DNA of 64,000 nucleotides from Domibacillus indicus (GCF_023715895.1 NZ_JAMBOO010000013.1:35369-99368), one strand, 5' to 3'; shown: positions 43,959 to 53,180, counted from the stretch's first letter. The notes: generated from the sequence alone by a model not told the origin. Translations and numbers: made by a program.

Positions 43959-44105
43959 ATGGGATTTTTCGGCGGTTATGGCGGTGGTTACGGAGGTGGT
44001 TACGGAGGCGGCTACAGCGGTGGATTTGCGCTGATTGTAGTGTTGTTCATTCTTTTAATCATCATTGGCGCTTCATTCAAAGGCGGCTACGGCAGCGAGT
44101 GCTGA
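43959..44105 (+). CDS. YjcZ-family glycine-rich sporulation-type protein
   Basis: 48 residues: [10 protein letters not shown], two further YGGG units, YSGGF, then one hydrophobic helix [17 protein letters not shown] and KGGYGSEC. The Gly/Tyr head plus single membrane helix is the pattern of small YjcZ-type spore membrane proteins. GAGGTGAAAGAGT precedes the ATG. Too short for default gene callers. Confidence 0.85.
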   Translation: MGFFGGYGGGYGGGYGGGYSGGFALIVVLFILLIIIGASFKGGYGSEC

Positions 44106-44117
44106 TTTAAATGACCC

Positions 44118-44168
44118 GGCGCCATTTTAGCAATCTCCCGGAGTTCTCAATCGCTTAAAAATGGCGCT
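44118..44168 (+). terminator. Terminator-like hairpin after the spore protein
   Basis: GGCGCCATTTTAGC and GCTTAAAAATGGCGCT enclose a 20-base loop, followed by CTTG. The T-run is weak but the stem is long. Confidence 0.55.
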
Positions 44169-44527
44169 CTTGTCATGCGACAGCTTCCGTAACTTTTTTA
44201 TGTATTTGTTTTAACTTCTCGCCAAAGTAGGGATAACAATAATCTTGGCAGGCCAGCCACTTTCAACTCATTCTACATACTATCTGCTCTTTGCTGCGGA
44301 TCTTCCGCGGCCTTTTTTATGCGTAGCGCCCGTCGCGGTATTAGCCTGTAGTGAACTTCTACATCAAAACCTTTGATTAGGTGGAGAGGTTTACTATCAT
44401 AAGACAATGGGATTATCTTATGATTTTCTGTTTGCTTAAAGATAAAAGAAAAACAACGGCCGATCGGCCGCTGCTTTCTTAATTAAAATTCAATCAATAA
44501 CATATAATCTATTAAGAAGGCTCGTTA
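44169..44527. other. Intergenic region with hairpins
   Basis: No gene. A terminator-like stem GCTGCGGATCTTCCGCGGC-CTTTTTT is at 44293-44318, TCATAAGA...TCTTATGA at about 44397-44424 and the palindrome CGGCCGATCGGCCG near 44460. Confidence 0.45.
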
Positions 44528-44622
44528 TTAATGAATATCTCTCTTTTTGAAGCGTCCTCCACGAACCTCTGTAACATCTCCTACTGCTAAAAAAGCGTTT
44601 GGATCTAACTCTTCCACAATTC
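44528..44622 (-). pseudogene. YitT-family (DUF2179) C-terminal fragment
   Basis: Minus strand reads VEELDPNAFLAVGDVTEVRG-GRFKKRDIH then stop. DPNAF-hydrophobic-x-V-x-D-V-x-EV-x-G-x-(G/R)F is the end of YitT-like membrane proteins. Only ~30 codons survive, with no start. Confidence 0.6.
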
Positions 44623-44899
44623 CTTAAAGAATAAGAAGTTGATGAATCGTAGAAGAAATTTAGCAAAGCAAGTGATAATTATAGAAAATGAACAGTTAAG
44701 TAACGATTGTTAGCAATCATGACGATAAACTATCCGCATATCAAAGGTTCAGCATATTCTATTTGAAGGAGAGATTAGCTGTTTGAAAGCAAAGAAGAGT
44801 AGCAAAAAAAGATAAGGGAGTGAGGTCTTTCTTCCTTATTAGTATAAAAAAGTTCTGAACACTTTTCTAAATATCTGCTTGTTGAAAGCTGATCATTTT

Positions 44900-44995
44900 A
44901 CAGACCTTACGAGCGGCAAAGCCCACTCCTTCGGGTGTGGGCTGATAGTGAGGTCGAACCGGGCATGCCTTCGGACATGTCAAAGAATTAAGAAC
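44900..44995 (+). mobile_element. Second IS200/IS605-type end-like remnant
   Basis: GCCCACTCCTTCGGGTGTGGGC, then GTGAGGTCGAACCGG, then GGCATGCC-TTCGGA-CATGTC: two consecutive TTCG-capped hairpins of the kind found at TnpB-element right ends. No transposase gene remains. It lies about 120 bases before the 103-residue gene. Confidence 0.4.
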
Positions 44996-45112
44996 GTAAA
45001 CTACAAGGACAGTGTGCATTACTTTCTCGAATTATATATAATATTGAAAATAGCTGTCTAAAAACAAGATATTTTTGCATTTCTCAAATTTCCCTTGAAG
45101 GAGAGTTGAATT

Positions 45113-45424
45113 ATGGCTAGAGTGTTAAAATCGAAAAAAGATATTGAACAACTTTCAATGGGTTTTCCTCAAATTGCTTTTTACGATGAACAAGGAAACA
45201 AGCATTACTTGGTTTTTGAAGACAAGCAGAGAAATGGACAGTGGACGCTGATGTTCAATCAACACACGAAGGCATGGACCATTCATGGAAAGGGTGAAAC
45301 CTATTGCGATCCAGATGAACAGCTGCTGGAACCGGCAGAAATGGTTCGGTTTATCTGGAAGAACCGTGGCTCTGTTAATAAAGCTTTGCGTCAGAAAGCG
45401 GAATCCGATAGTGAAACAGCATAA
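45113..45424 (+). CDS. Conserved 103-residue orphan protein, copy 1
   Basis: Begins MARVLKSKKDIEQLS and contains GNKHYLVFEDKQRNGQWTLM and TYCDPDEQLLE. Soluble, aromatic-rich, no known domain. It is about 84 percent identical to the product at 56408-56719, and the 110 bases upstream are also nearly identical, including TTACTTTCTCGAATTATATA-TAAT and GAAGGAGAGTTGAATT. Conservation of the promoter with the gene suggests a duplicated regulated unit. Function unknown. Confidence 0.7.
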   Translation: MARVLKSKKDIEQLSMGFPQIAFYDEQGNKHYLVFEDKQRNGQWTLMFNQHTKAWTIHGKGETYCDPDEQLLEPAEMVRFIWKNRGSVNKALRQKAESDSETA

Positions 45425-45576
45425 TACATAGAGGTGCATGCCTCATTATTCCTTTTAACTTTGTGTTAGCTTTTTTCTTCTGTTGTATTCGTCCTTACTG
45501 TGTTTGTATACATCAAGCTTCGTTTGTTTTCGTATGTATATAAATAGGCACACAAAGAAGAATGGAGAGAGATAAC

Positions 45577-45745
45577 ATGGGCTATTTGGAACAATTCGTA
45601 AGAAACAAAAGAAGAAAGAAGCCTTCAACCGTTTTAACTGCCCGCTTGTCAGACAGCCTATATGAAGACTTTAAAGGGCAAGGTAATCTTCATAAGCGAA
45701 GCTATTTATCTCCTGGTAGAACGCAAAATTACCGCTAATTCATAT
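45577..45745 (+). pseudogene. Frameshifted copy of the ribbon-helix-helix-like gene at 49291
   Basis: MGYLEQFVRNKRRKKPSTVL-TARLSDSLYEDFK matches the 49291 product; after Lys the frame shifts and ISEAIYLLVERKITAN continues in another frame, with about ten codons lost. The copy keeps the ATG that the 49291 copy has lost. GGAGAGAGATAAC precedes it. Confidence 0.7.
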
Positions 45746-45749
45746 GAAA

Positions 45750-45793
45750 TAAAAAATCTTCCTGACCTACACGAAAAGTCAGGAAGATTTTTT
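45750..45793. terminator. Bidirectional rho-independent terminator
   Basis: AAAAAATCTTCCTGAC and GTCAGGAAGATTTTTT around CTACACGAAAA. It ends the minus-strand BCCT gene and anything read from the left. Confidence 0.85.
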
Positions 45794-45821
45794 CATTTAC
45801 CTTTTAAAAATGTACATTGTT

Positions 45822-47327
45822 TCACTTACGGCTATTCTGTGTATCATACTCGCTCTTTAAACCTTTGAGCAGAGAGAAGGACATGAGAATCAAGATAATA
45901 GCAAATGGGAGAGCGGCTGCGAGAGATGCAGATTGCAGGACGTTTAGTCCGCCAGCGAAAAGCAATACAGCTGCTACAGCCGATTGAATAATGCCCCATG
46001 TTACTTTGATTCTGTTGGAAGGGTTCAATGTGCCGCCTTCACTCAGCATTCCCAACACAAAGGTTGCAGTATCGGCAACTGTTATATAGTAAATGGCTAC
46101 AACGGTAAAACCGATGACGCTTAACAGAGAACCTAATGGAAGCTGGTCAAAGAATGTAAAGATAGACAAATCTACGTTATTTGCGATGGATGTTGCCAGG
46201 TCATTGTTTCCTTGTACAAGATCCAGCGCAGAGCCGCCAAAAATAGACATCCACAAGCATGTTCCAAGGGTTGGAACAATCAACACGCCAATAACAAACT
46301 CCCTGACGGTGCGTCCTCTTGAAACGCGTGCGATAAACATACCGACGAATGGTGCCCAGGCGATCCACCATGCCCAGTAGAATAATGTCCAGGAGGCAAT
46401 CCAGCCGTCTCCTTCACTAAATGGTGTTAGTCTTAAGCTTAGATGCAGAAAATCACTAAGATAAAGGCCAGTTGTATTAAAGAAGACTTTAACAATAGTC
46501 AAGGTAGGACCGACAATCAAAACCAGCAGCATAATCAAAAAGGATAGGATCATAGCGCCATTAGATAAGTATTGGATCCCTTTATCTAACCCCGTATTGA
46601 TTGAAATGATAAAAATGACCGTTGCAACAGCAATAACAATCAGCTGCACGAATAATTCATTCGGAACTCCGAATATGTGATGCATTCCGGCCGTTATCTG
46701 CATGGCACCAAGGCCTAAAGAGGTTGCGATACCGAAGACCGTTGCGAAAATGGACAGGATATCAATTGTTTTTCCGATCGGTCCATAAATTCTGTCACCC
46801 AATACAGGATAGAATGCGGAACTAATCGCTGCTGGAAGCTTTTTGTTGTATTGGAAAAAGGCAAGTGCCAACCCAATTACAGTGTAGATCGCCCATGGAT
46901 CTAAACCCCAGTGGAAGAATGTATATTTCATTGCGGTATTGGCTGCTTCAGCTGTAAACCCTTCCCCAGTGGGAGGATTTGTATAATGGGTTACTGGTTC
47001 GGCAACACTCCAGTAAACAATCCCAACTCCCATTCCAGCTCCAAACAGCATAGCAAGCCAAGATCCGGTGTTAAAATCCGGCTTGTCTGTTTTTTTACCA
47101 AGACGGATACTGCCGTATTTAGAGAAGAGTATATAGATGGAGAAGATTACAAAGAATAGAGTCGCACCAAGATAAACCCATCCAAAGTAGTCAATTGCCC
47201 CAGTATAGATGATATTAGTTACATCAGCGAGACTGTCTTTAAAAAAGACGCCCCAAATAATAAAGATTAGCGTGATTAATAAAGAAATAATAAAAACAGT
47301 ATTACCAGTCTGTTTTTTACTGCCCAT
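45822..47327 (-). CDS. Glycine betaine transporter OpuD-like (BCCT family)
   Basis: 501 residues with twelve hydrophobic helices. GAGMGVGIVYWSVAEPVTHY and FHWGLDPWAIYTVIGLALAF carry the betaine-site Trp/Tyr residues, MISFGG-type IFGGSALD lies near residue 360 and MFIARVSRGRTVREFVIG is the family loop. The short C-terminal tail suggests simple uptake. The expected role is sodium-driven osmoprotectant import. Unlike the carrier at 15867 it stands with no catabolic genes. A 228-residue unknown protein is encoded just upstream on the same strand. Confidence 0.88.
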   Translation of the reverse strand: MGSKKQTGNTVFIISLLITLIFIIWGVFFKDSLADVTNIIYTGAIDYFGWVYLGATLFFVIFSIYILFSKYGSIRLGKKTDKPDFNTGSWLAMLFGAGMGVGIVYWSVAEPVTHYTNPPTGEGFTAEAANTAMKYTFFHWGLDPWAIYTVIGLALAFFQYNKKLPAAISSAFYPVLGDRIYGPIGKTIDILSIFATVFGIATSLGLGAMQITAGMHHIFGVPNELFVQLIVIAVATVIFIISINTGLDKGIQYLSNGAMILSFLIMLLVLIVGPTLTIVKVFFNTTGLYLSDFLHLSLRLTPFSEGDGWIASWTLFYWAWWIAWAPFVGMFIARVSRGRTVREFVIGVLIVPTLGTCLWMSIFGGSALDLVQGNNDLATSIANNVDLSIFTFFDQLPLGSLLSVIGFTVVAIYYITVADTATFVLGMLSEGGTLNPSNRIKVTWGIIQSAVAAVLLFAGGLNVLQSASLAAALPFAIILILMSFSLLKGLKSEYDTQNSRK

Positions 47328-47354
47328 AGAAACCTCCTAATAGTTAACAGGCCT

Positions 47355-47375
47355 TAATCTCAGCGTGTGAGATTA
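47355..47375 (-). terminator. Short hairpin between the unknown gene and the BCCT gene
   Basis: TAATCTCA-GCGTG-TGAGATTA, an 8-bp stem with little T-run. It may attenuate read-through rather than end transcription. Confidence 0.4.
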
Positions 47376-47376
47376 A

Positions 47377-48045
47377 TCATACATCGAGAAGATGATAAAC
47401 AACTTCCCATTTATCTGCGTCCGATAACTCATCCAGCGGAACTTCTAAACCGCCTCCAAGATATATCGTTTGGCCCTTGATTGCGATAACCATCGCTTCC
47501 AATAACTCATCGTCGCCTTTCTTTCGATAAATGCTTCCTACTCTTGGCAGCTGCTCAATGCTGGTGGTAATGACAGGACCGAGCGCGCTGTCATCTAAGT
47601 TCTCCGCATCCACACCTTCCATGTTCTGGTAATCTATAGGGTTACTGCCATCAGCACGGCCAGGTTCCATTACAAGGTATTCGTAATGCTTGAGCCCGTG
47701 GGAATTATTCGTAGTGACCCCATTTTTATCTGACGATTCCACTACATCAATTTCATTCAACGAGTATGTGTCCAAGGAATCGGGCTTCGGATTATGTATT
47801 AAAACATGATCGCCTTCCTCAGCAGTCCTTTTGCTAAGCGTATAAACATGACGATTGAATACAAAGCTGTCATGTTCCTTTGGTTTGTATTTTTCTACAC
47901 TCGCTGCCGTCGTTAACACCTGTGTTAAATCCCTCAGTCTGATCGCATGAACGGATTGCTTATACATCTGTTTAACCCCGTATATCCGGTGTAGCTCATT
48001 GTTATGATATACAAGCTGTCCTTTTCTTATTTGATAAAGTTTCAC
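47377..48045 (-). CDS. Unknown 222-residue protein upstream of the BCCT gene
   Basis: Start taken as GTG 48045, 8 bases after AAGGGAG (the frame extends to 48063). The sequence opens KLYQIRKGQLVYHNNELHRI and ends PLDELSDADKWEVVYHLLDV. It is all soluble and beta-rich, and reads like two SH3- or KOW-like barrels with an acidic linker (SSDKNGVTTNNS). No catalytic motif seen and no family recognised. Probably cotranscribed with the transporter. Confidence 0.6.
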   Translation of the reverse strand: MKLYQIRKGQLVYHNNELHRIYGVKQMYKQSVHAIRLRDLTQVLTTAASVEKYKPKEHDSFVFNRHVYTLSKRTAEEGDHVLIHNPKPDSLDTYSLNEIDVVESSDKNGVTTNNSHGLKHYEYLVMEPGRADGSNPIDYQNMEGVDAENLDDSALGPVITTSIEQLPRVGSIYRKKGDDELLEAMVIAIKGQTIYLGGGLEVPLDELSDADKWEVVYHLLDV

Positions 48046-48317
48046 GGAAAATTCTCCCTTCAAGCTTATTTCTTAAGTCAGGATTATAAAAACATGAGGA
48101 TTGGACAGTCTCCATCATCATTAGGGTCTCTTTATACAAGAAAATTATGAGGTATAAATGCAATAGGTATATACATTATGAAAAACCGAGAGAGCTGTAG
48201 TATTTTACGCTCATTACAATACACTTACATAACCCGAAAAAGCAGCGAAATAAACCTTCTAACGCTGATTATTATCAACAACTTAACATAGAAGGTAACC
48301 AGAGAACAGCGTGCCGT

Positions 48318-48755
48318 TTATTTAATCCCATTCCGCTGCAATAATATCCACATCTGATCTGCCATCAGCTGCGGAGACTGCGGCATCTCGTTAATTATCC
48401 AATTCTCCACAGTACCAACAAAAGCCAGCGCCATAAAATCGACAATTAATGCCTTATCCATGTTCTGGTTGACCCCGCCCATATCAACCATATCCTGTAT
48501 AACAGACGTAATAACTAATAGCATCCGTTCACGGAATGTAGGAGTTCTTCGATTTGATAACAAAGAAAAGAACAAAGAGAAATTTTCCTCCACACCCTGC
48601 TCCACGAACTTAGAAAAACCAGAAGAGTTAAACATTCCGCTTAAATGGTCATCAATGCATTGAGCCAGCAGAGCATATTTATCCGTATAATGCAGATAAA
48701 AAGTCCCCCGATTCACATCCGCTCGCTCCGTAATATCATTAATGGTAACAGTCAA
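48318..48755 (-). pseudogene. TetR-family regulator lacking its N-terminal ~40 residues
   Basis: VTINDITERADVNRGTFYLH-YTDKYALL is the second half of a TetR helix-turn-helix, and the rest is a complete helical ligand domain ending QMWILLQRNGIK. The preceding DNA switches abruptly, near 48760, to plus-strand uvrX sequence, so the first helix and the original start have been replaced. Translation from the internal start shown would lack a working DNA-binding unit. Confidence 0.75.
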
Positions 48756-48761
48756 CCAAGG

Positions 48762-49240
48762 AACCTATGTGATCGTGATTGCCCACAAAGAACGGTCTGG
48801 TTCTGTTGTATTGGCTGCCTCACCACGAGTAAAAAAAGAATTCGGCATTAAGACAGGATCACGGAATTATGAAATACCGAAAGATCCAAGTTTAATCATT
48901 GTTGAACCCTCTATGGCTCTTTATCTAAAAGTAAATAATGATCCTGGATATTTTTCGGCGCTTTGTAGCAGAAGAAGATCTGCACTGCTATTCCATAGAT
49001 GAAGCGTTTCTTGATATAACAGCCTCAAAAAGGCTCTTTGGCAGATAAATTCACGATAGCCCGTACCATTCAGCGTACGGTTTGGCAGGAGCTGCGCCTG
49101 GTTGTCACCATAGGGATTGGCGACAATCCTCTGCTTGCGAAGCTGGTACTTGATAATGAAGGGAAAAACGCGCCGAATGGGATTTCTTACTGGTCATATG
49201 AAGATGTCCCAACGAAGGTTTGGGCGATCATATACACCTG
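48762..49240 (+). pseudogene. Internal fragment of uvrX
   Basis: Repeats codons about 40-195 of the intact uvrX (YVIVIAHKERSGSVVLAASP, then TIARTIQRTVWQELRLVVTI), with deletions near 48938 and 49040 that break the frame. It starts exactly where the truncated tetR ends and stops at about 49240. Confidence 0.85.
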
Positions 49241-49290
49241 TCGTCACATGTATGTACCAGTATTTAAAAAGCAAAAAGGGAGACGATAAC

Positions 49291-49602
49291 ATAAGCCGCT
49301 TGGAACAATTCGCAAGAAACAATAGAAGAAAAGAACCTTCAACGGTCCTCACTGCCCGCCTTCCAGACAGCCTCTACAACGACTTTAAAGAGTATTGCGA
49401 TGACTTGGAACTTTCTATGAGTGAAGCCATTTATCTCCTGATAGAATGCGAAATCACCGTTAATCCAAAAGCGGCGAAAGAACCTGCAGCATACATAAAT
49501 GAACACACCAAAGAAGAAGATGTAGTTGCTATAAATACAAAGCCTGTTATCAAACATACAGTGAAAATGAAGAGGAATACAAAACGATTTACCGTCAAAT
49601 AA
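49291..49602 (+). CDS. Ribbon-helix-helix-like small protein with a mutated start codon
   Basis: About 104 residues: PSTVLTARLPDSLYNDFKEY-CDDLELSMSEAIYLLIECEI has the strand-helix-helix pattern of MetJ/Arc-type DNA-binding proteins, then a basic Lys-rich tail. The homologous pseudogene at 45577 starts with ATG, but here the same position is ATA (49291-49293) behind GGGAGACGATAAC. An in-frame TTG at 49300 could be used. It may be silent. Confidence 0.5.
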   Translation: MSRLEQFARNNRRKEPSTVLTARLPDSLYNDFKEYCDDLELSMSEAIYLLIECEITVNPKAAKEPAAYINEHTKEEDVVAINTKPVIKHTVKMKRNTKRFTVK

Positions 49603-49840
49603 TGGGAAGTGGACAGGGAGCTGCCATGCCCAATCTGCAGTTCCTGGTCTAATGCTACCAACTTCTCAAAGCATGCAAGGAAGCACAACACCAATACCCA
49701 GCGATTTTTACAAATGAGGAATGAATTAAAAAGAAAATTATGGTATTTTATTTACAGGAGTCTATTCAACTAAAGGTGCAGTTTAGTTAAAGAAAACCTA
49801 TCTAATCATTCATTTTTAGGTGATTCGCTAATAAACTTTT
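49603..49840. other. Intergenic region, nothing assignable
   Basis: No open frame with a start and ribosome site, and no terminator-quality hairpin. The promoter of the next operon follows. Confidence 0.35.
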
Positions 49841-49846
49841 TAAAAT

Positions 49847-49895
49847 TATATAAAAAAATCTACACATTGCTTTTTTATATAAAAAAATCTATAAT
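49847..49895 (+). promoter_or_regulatory. Promoter with repeated operator for the DauR-like operon
   Basis: TATATAAAAAAATCTA occurs at 49847-49862 and 49876-49891. The second copy fills the spacer between TTGCTT (49867-49872) and TATAAT (49890-49895), spacing 17. Two related copies recur before the PLP-enzyme gene, so this is a candidate binding site for the regulator encoded next. Confidence 0.6.
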
Positions 49896-49927
49896 TAAAT
49901 GGAATTTAAAAAATGAGGTAGTTAGAC

Positions 49928-50578
49928 ATGGAAGAAATTAAGAAAGTATTAGAGAGTTTTATCCCTATAGCAAAATCTACTGCAAAAATGTTTGGACCAA
50001 ACTGTGAAGTCGTTATTCATGATTTGACGAACCCTCAAGCATCTGTAATGTTTACAGTAAATAACCATGTTACAGGAAGAGAAATCGGTCAATCATTTGA
50101 TCACCTAGTGAAGACTGTATTACAATCAGAAGATTTTAAAGAAGATTATCTTGCAGGTTATACATTTGTAACAGAAGATAAGCGTACTATTCGTTCTTCG
50201 ACTTCATTAATACGTGATTCCAAGCAAAAAGTGATTGGTGCTTTCTGCATAAATTTTGATGTTGAAGCACTGAATCAAATGCAACAATTTATGAATACTT
50301 TTCTTTCTACACAAGTTGAAGTTCAAGAGAATGAAACAAAATCAGATGATGATATTGAAAATGTTGAAGGAATAGTGGATCAATTGATTCAACAAATCAT
50401 TCAAAACAGTGTTCATCCAGTCATGAAACGCCATGAAAAGATTGAATTAATAAGATTTATGGACGAAAAAGGCATTTTTTTAATGAAAGGATCTGTTGAG
50501 AAGGTCGCATCTTTGTTAGGCATTTCCAAAGTAACAGTTTATAGTTATTTGGATGAAATCAAAAATAAATCAAGTTAA
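49928..50578 (+). CDS. YheO/DauR-like PAS-helix-turn-helix regulator
   Basis: 216 residues. Residues about 8-115 are the YheO-type PAS-like sensor (MFGPNCEVVIHDLTNPQASV, RSSTSLIRDSKQKVIGAFCI-NFD), 120-150 an acidic linker, and 155-214 a helix-turn-helix (KGSVEKVASLLGISKVTVYS-YLDE). DauR, the known member, controls D-arginine catabolism. It is the first gene of a four-gene operon: ridA begins 10 bases downstream. Confidence 0.85.
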   Translation: MEEIKKVLESFIPIAKSTAKMFGPNCEVVIHDLTNPQASVMFTVNNHVTGREIGQSFDHLVKTVLQSEDFKEDYLAGYTFVTEDKRTIRSSTSLIRDSKQKVIGAFCINFDVEALNQMQQFMNTFLSTQVEVQENETKSDDDIENVEGIVDQLIQQIIQNSVHPVMKRHEKIELIRFMDEKGIFLMKGSVEKVASLLGISKVTVYSYLDEIKNKSS

Positions 50579-50588
50579 GGAGAATCAA

Positions 50589-50963
50589 ATGAAAAGCATC
50601 TTTGAAGTAAGAAATTTAAAATCAAATGGACACTATGCATTAGCAACAGTTCATCAGAACACTGTCTATGTATCAGGGCAATTTGCCATTAATCCAGAAA
50701 CCTGTGAAAAGAAATTTGGCACCATTGAAGAAGAAACATTACAGGCACTTAAGAACGTGGAAATGATTGTAGAAGCAGCTGGAAGTAAAAAAGAACAAAT
50801 TTTGCGTATGACATTATATATTCCGGATGTGAAATTATGGGACGAAGTAGATGCTGTTTATAAGGAATTTTTCGGTGAACATAAACCAGCTCGTACCATT
50901 GTACCAACTAATGAATTACATTTTGGATTCAAAATTGAAATTGATGCCATTGCCTATATTTAG
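50589..50963 (+). CDS. RidA family enamine/imine deaminase
   Basis: 124 residues from ATG 50589, 7 bases after AAGGAG. Contains NTVYVSGQFAINPETCEK, TLQALKNVEMIVEAAGSKKE and the substrate Arg in PARTIVPTNELHFGFKIEID. RidA trimers hydrolyse reactive enamines released by PLP enzymes, which fits the PLP enzyme encoded next. Confidence 0.88.
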   Translation: MKSIFEVRNLKSNGHYALATVHQNTVYVSGQFAINPETCEKKFGTIEEETLQALKNVEMIVEAAGSKKEQILRMTLYIPDVKLWDEVDAVYKEFFGEHKPARTIVPTNELHFGFKIEIDAIAYI

Positions 50964-50983
50964 GTATATTTTTTTACCTGTTT

Positions 50984-51017
50984 CATATAAAAAAGTCTAA
51001 TTTATATAAAAAATTAT
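50984..51017 (+). promoter_or_regulatory. Internal operator-like repeats before the PLP-enzyme gene
   Basis: CATATAAAAAAGTCTA (50984-50999) and TATATAAAAAATTATT (51002-51017) resemble the paired 49847/49876 repeats. They suggest a second point of control inside the operon. Confidence 0.45.
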
Positions 51018-51033
51018 TCGTGAGGATTGATAA

Positions 51034-52140
51034 ATGATGGAACAATTTATTTGTAACAGTTGTGGCAAAAAGCATGATATTACACCAACTCTATGGAAAT
51101 GTGAATGTGGCGGAGTATTAAACATAGTAAAAGATACCCCAAAAGTTGATATGGCAGCTTGGAATAACTATCCCAACTCATTATGGCGTTATTTTGAAAC
51201 CATGCCATTCGCAAAAGATTCTAAGACATGGGAATCCGTGACAATGGGTGAAGGTCAATCACCTTTAATCGTTCTAGATCCTATGGAGCCAAATACGTAT
51301 GTAAAAGTTGATTATATGATGCCTACATTATCCTTTAAAGATCGAGGAGCCGTTGTTTTGATGACAAAGGCAAAAGAATTAGGGGTATCAAAAGTAATTG
51401 CTGATAGTAGTGGTAATGCAGGAACGGCGATTGCAGCTTATGCAGCACGTTGTAATATTGCCTGTGATATTTATCTAAGTGATGAAACTTCACCGAAAAA
51501 GATCGCTCAAATAAAAGCCCATGGAGCAACGATTAAAGAGATTCATGGTATAAGAGAGGACATTGCAGCTGCGGCACAAAAAGCAGTAGACGAAGAAAAA
51601 GTTTTTTACGCAAGTCATGTGTATAATCCTTATTTTTATGAAGGAACGAAAACATATGCCTATGAAATTTATGAACAATTAAATGGTGCGCCTGATACAT
51701 TAATCATTCCGGTTGGAAACGGTACGCTTCTCCTAGGTGCGTACTATGGCTTTAAAGAGTTATTTGAAAATGGATTAATTGATAAAATACCGAAAATCGT
51801 TGCCATTCAAGCGGAGAACTGTGCGCCTCTTGTGAAAGCTTACCAAACCGGGGAGGAATCAGCACAACCTGTTACGAATAGAGGTACTTTAGCGGAAGGG
51901 ATAGCTATTGCTGCACCAGCGCGTTCCAAACAAATTTTAGAAGCTGTACGTAATACCAAGGGTACGTTTATTGATATTGAAGAAGATGAGATTCTGAGTG
52001 CACGAGCTAAACTTAGCGAGAAAGGATTTTATGTGGAAGTGACATCAGCAGTAAACTATGCTGGCTACATCAAGTATAAAAAGGAACCAGAAGAAAAAAT
52101 AATCATACCTCTTTGTGGTGCAGGTATTAAATCAAAATAA
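51034..52140 (+). CDS. Threonine synthase-like PLP enzyme
   Basis: 368 residues of fold type II PLP enzymes. An N-terminal zinc-ribbon-like CNSCGKKHDITPTLWKCECG (threonine synthase style), PLP Lys in LSFKDRGAVVLM near residue 100, SSGNAGTAIAAYAARC and PVGNGTLLLGAYYG for phosphate binding. It lacks the long C-terminal domain of biosynthetic threonine synthases. With RidA and an asparaginase it is more likely a catabolic lyase or deaminase acting on a hydroxy or diamino acid. Substrate unknown. Confidence 0.8.
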   Translation: MMEQFICNSCGKKHDITPTLWKCECGGVLNIVKDTPKVDMAAWNNYPNSLWRYFETMPFAKDSKTWESVTMGEGQSPLIVLDPMEPNTYVKVDYMMPTLSFKDRGAVVLMTKAKELGVSKVIADSSGNAGTAIAAYAARCNIACDIYLSDETSPKKIAQIKAHGATIKEIHGIREDIAAAAQKAVDEEKVFYASHVYNPYFYEGTKTYAYEIYEQLNGAPDTLIIPVGNGTLLLGAYYGFKELFENGLIDKIPKIVAIQAENCAPLVKAYQTGEESAQPVTNRGTLAEGIAIAAPARSKQILEAVRNTKGTFIDIEEDEILSARAKLSEKGFYVEVTSAVNYAGYIKYKKEPEEKIIIPLCGAGIKSK

Positions 52141-52184
52141 ACCCAGAAGGCCAGCTAGGTGAAAAAAGATGTAGGAGAGCTAAC

Positions 52185-53180
52185 ATGAGAAACAAGTCAA
52201 CGATAAAAATTATTGCAACTGGTGGAACAATTGCAGGGGCTGGTACTTCAAGTACAATGACTACGGGCTATCAACCTGGCGCTTTGTCTATTGATGAATT
52301 ATTAAAAGAAGTTCCGGATTTAGCAAATGTTGCGAATATAAAGGTTGAACAGTTGTTTAATATTGATAGTGTGGATATGACAACAGAACGGCTATTGGCG
52401 TTAAGTAAATATATAAATGAAACTTTGTTACATGAAGAAGTAGATGGTGTTGTGATCACACATGGTACAGATACACTGGAAGAAACTGACTATTTTTTAC
52501 ATTTAGTGATTAAAAGCCATAAACCAGTCGTAATTGTTGGAGCAGTCAGACCAGCAACAGCGATTAGTGCAGAAGGTCCGTTAAATATCTATAATGGTGT
52601 GAAAGTTGCTTGTGATAAAAAATCGCATGGAAAAGGTGTGCTTGTTGTTCTCAATGATCGAATCGGCTCCGCACGTTATATGACAAAAATGAATACTACA
52701 ATGGTAGATTCGTTTAAAGCCCTGGAACAAGGTTACATCGGCTCAATTGTTGGAGGAGAGGTTTACTATTTTTATAAAGATATTACCTATCGCCATACTA
52801 CCGAAACAGCCTTTGACGTAAGGTTAATCAACGAGTTGTCTAAGGTTTCAACTATATATGCGCATCAAGGAGACGATCGGTATTTATATGACGCGGCGGT
52901 ACAAGCAGGTGCAAAAGGAATTGTTGTAGCTACGGCTGGAGGCTATACTATTTCTAAACAAGCAGAGGCTGGAATTCATGATGCGTTAAACAAGGGGGTT
53001 ATCGTCATACGGTCATCTCGACTCAATACGGGAATTGTTAGCCGTACTGATATGGATAATCAACACGGATATATCGTATCTGAATCATTAAATCCTCCAA
53101 AAGCACGGATTCTTCTTATGCTAGCATTAAGCTTAACAAATGATAAAAATGAGATTCAACAGTATTTTCATATATACTAA
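52185..53180 (+). CDS. L-asparaginase/glutaminase family amidohydrolase
   Basis: 331 residues with both catalytic threonines visible: IKIIATGGTIAGAG (first Thr) and VDGVVITHGTDTLEETDYFL (second Thr with Asp), plus MVDSFKALEQG. The family opens amides of asparagine or related acids. No signal peptide, so it acts in the cytoplasm. AGGAGAGCTAAC precedes the ATG. Last gene of the DauR-like operon. Confidence 0.9.
   Translation: MRNKSTIKIIATGGTIAGAGTSSTMTTGYQPGALSIDELLKEVPDLANVANIKVEQLFNIDSVDMTTERLLALSKYINETLLHEEVDGVVITHGTDTLEETDYFLHLVIKSHKPVVIVGAVRPATAISAEGPLNIYNGVKVACDKKSHGKGVLVVLNDRIGSARYMTKMNTTMVDSFKALEQGYIGSIVGGEVYYFYKDITYRHTTETAFDVRLINELSKVSTIYAHQGDDRYLYDAAVQAGAKGIVVATAGGYTISKQAEAGIHDALNKGVIVIRSSRLNTGIVSRTDMDNQHGYIVSESLNPPKARILLMLALSLTNDKNEIQQYFHIY

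Noticed and set aside
44455..44475. Perfect palindrome CGGCCGATCGGCCG as a regulator site
   Set aside because: No gene or promoter close enough. It is as likely to be the stem of a weak terminator.
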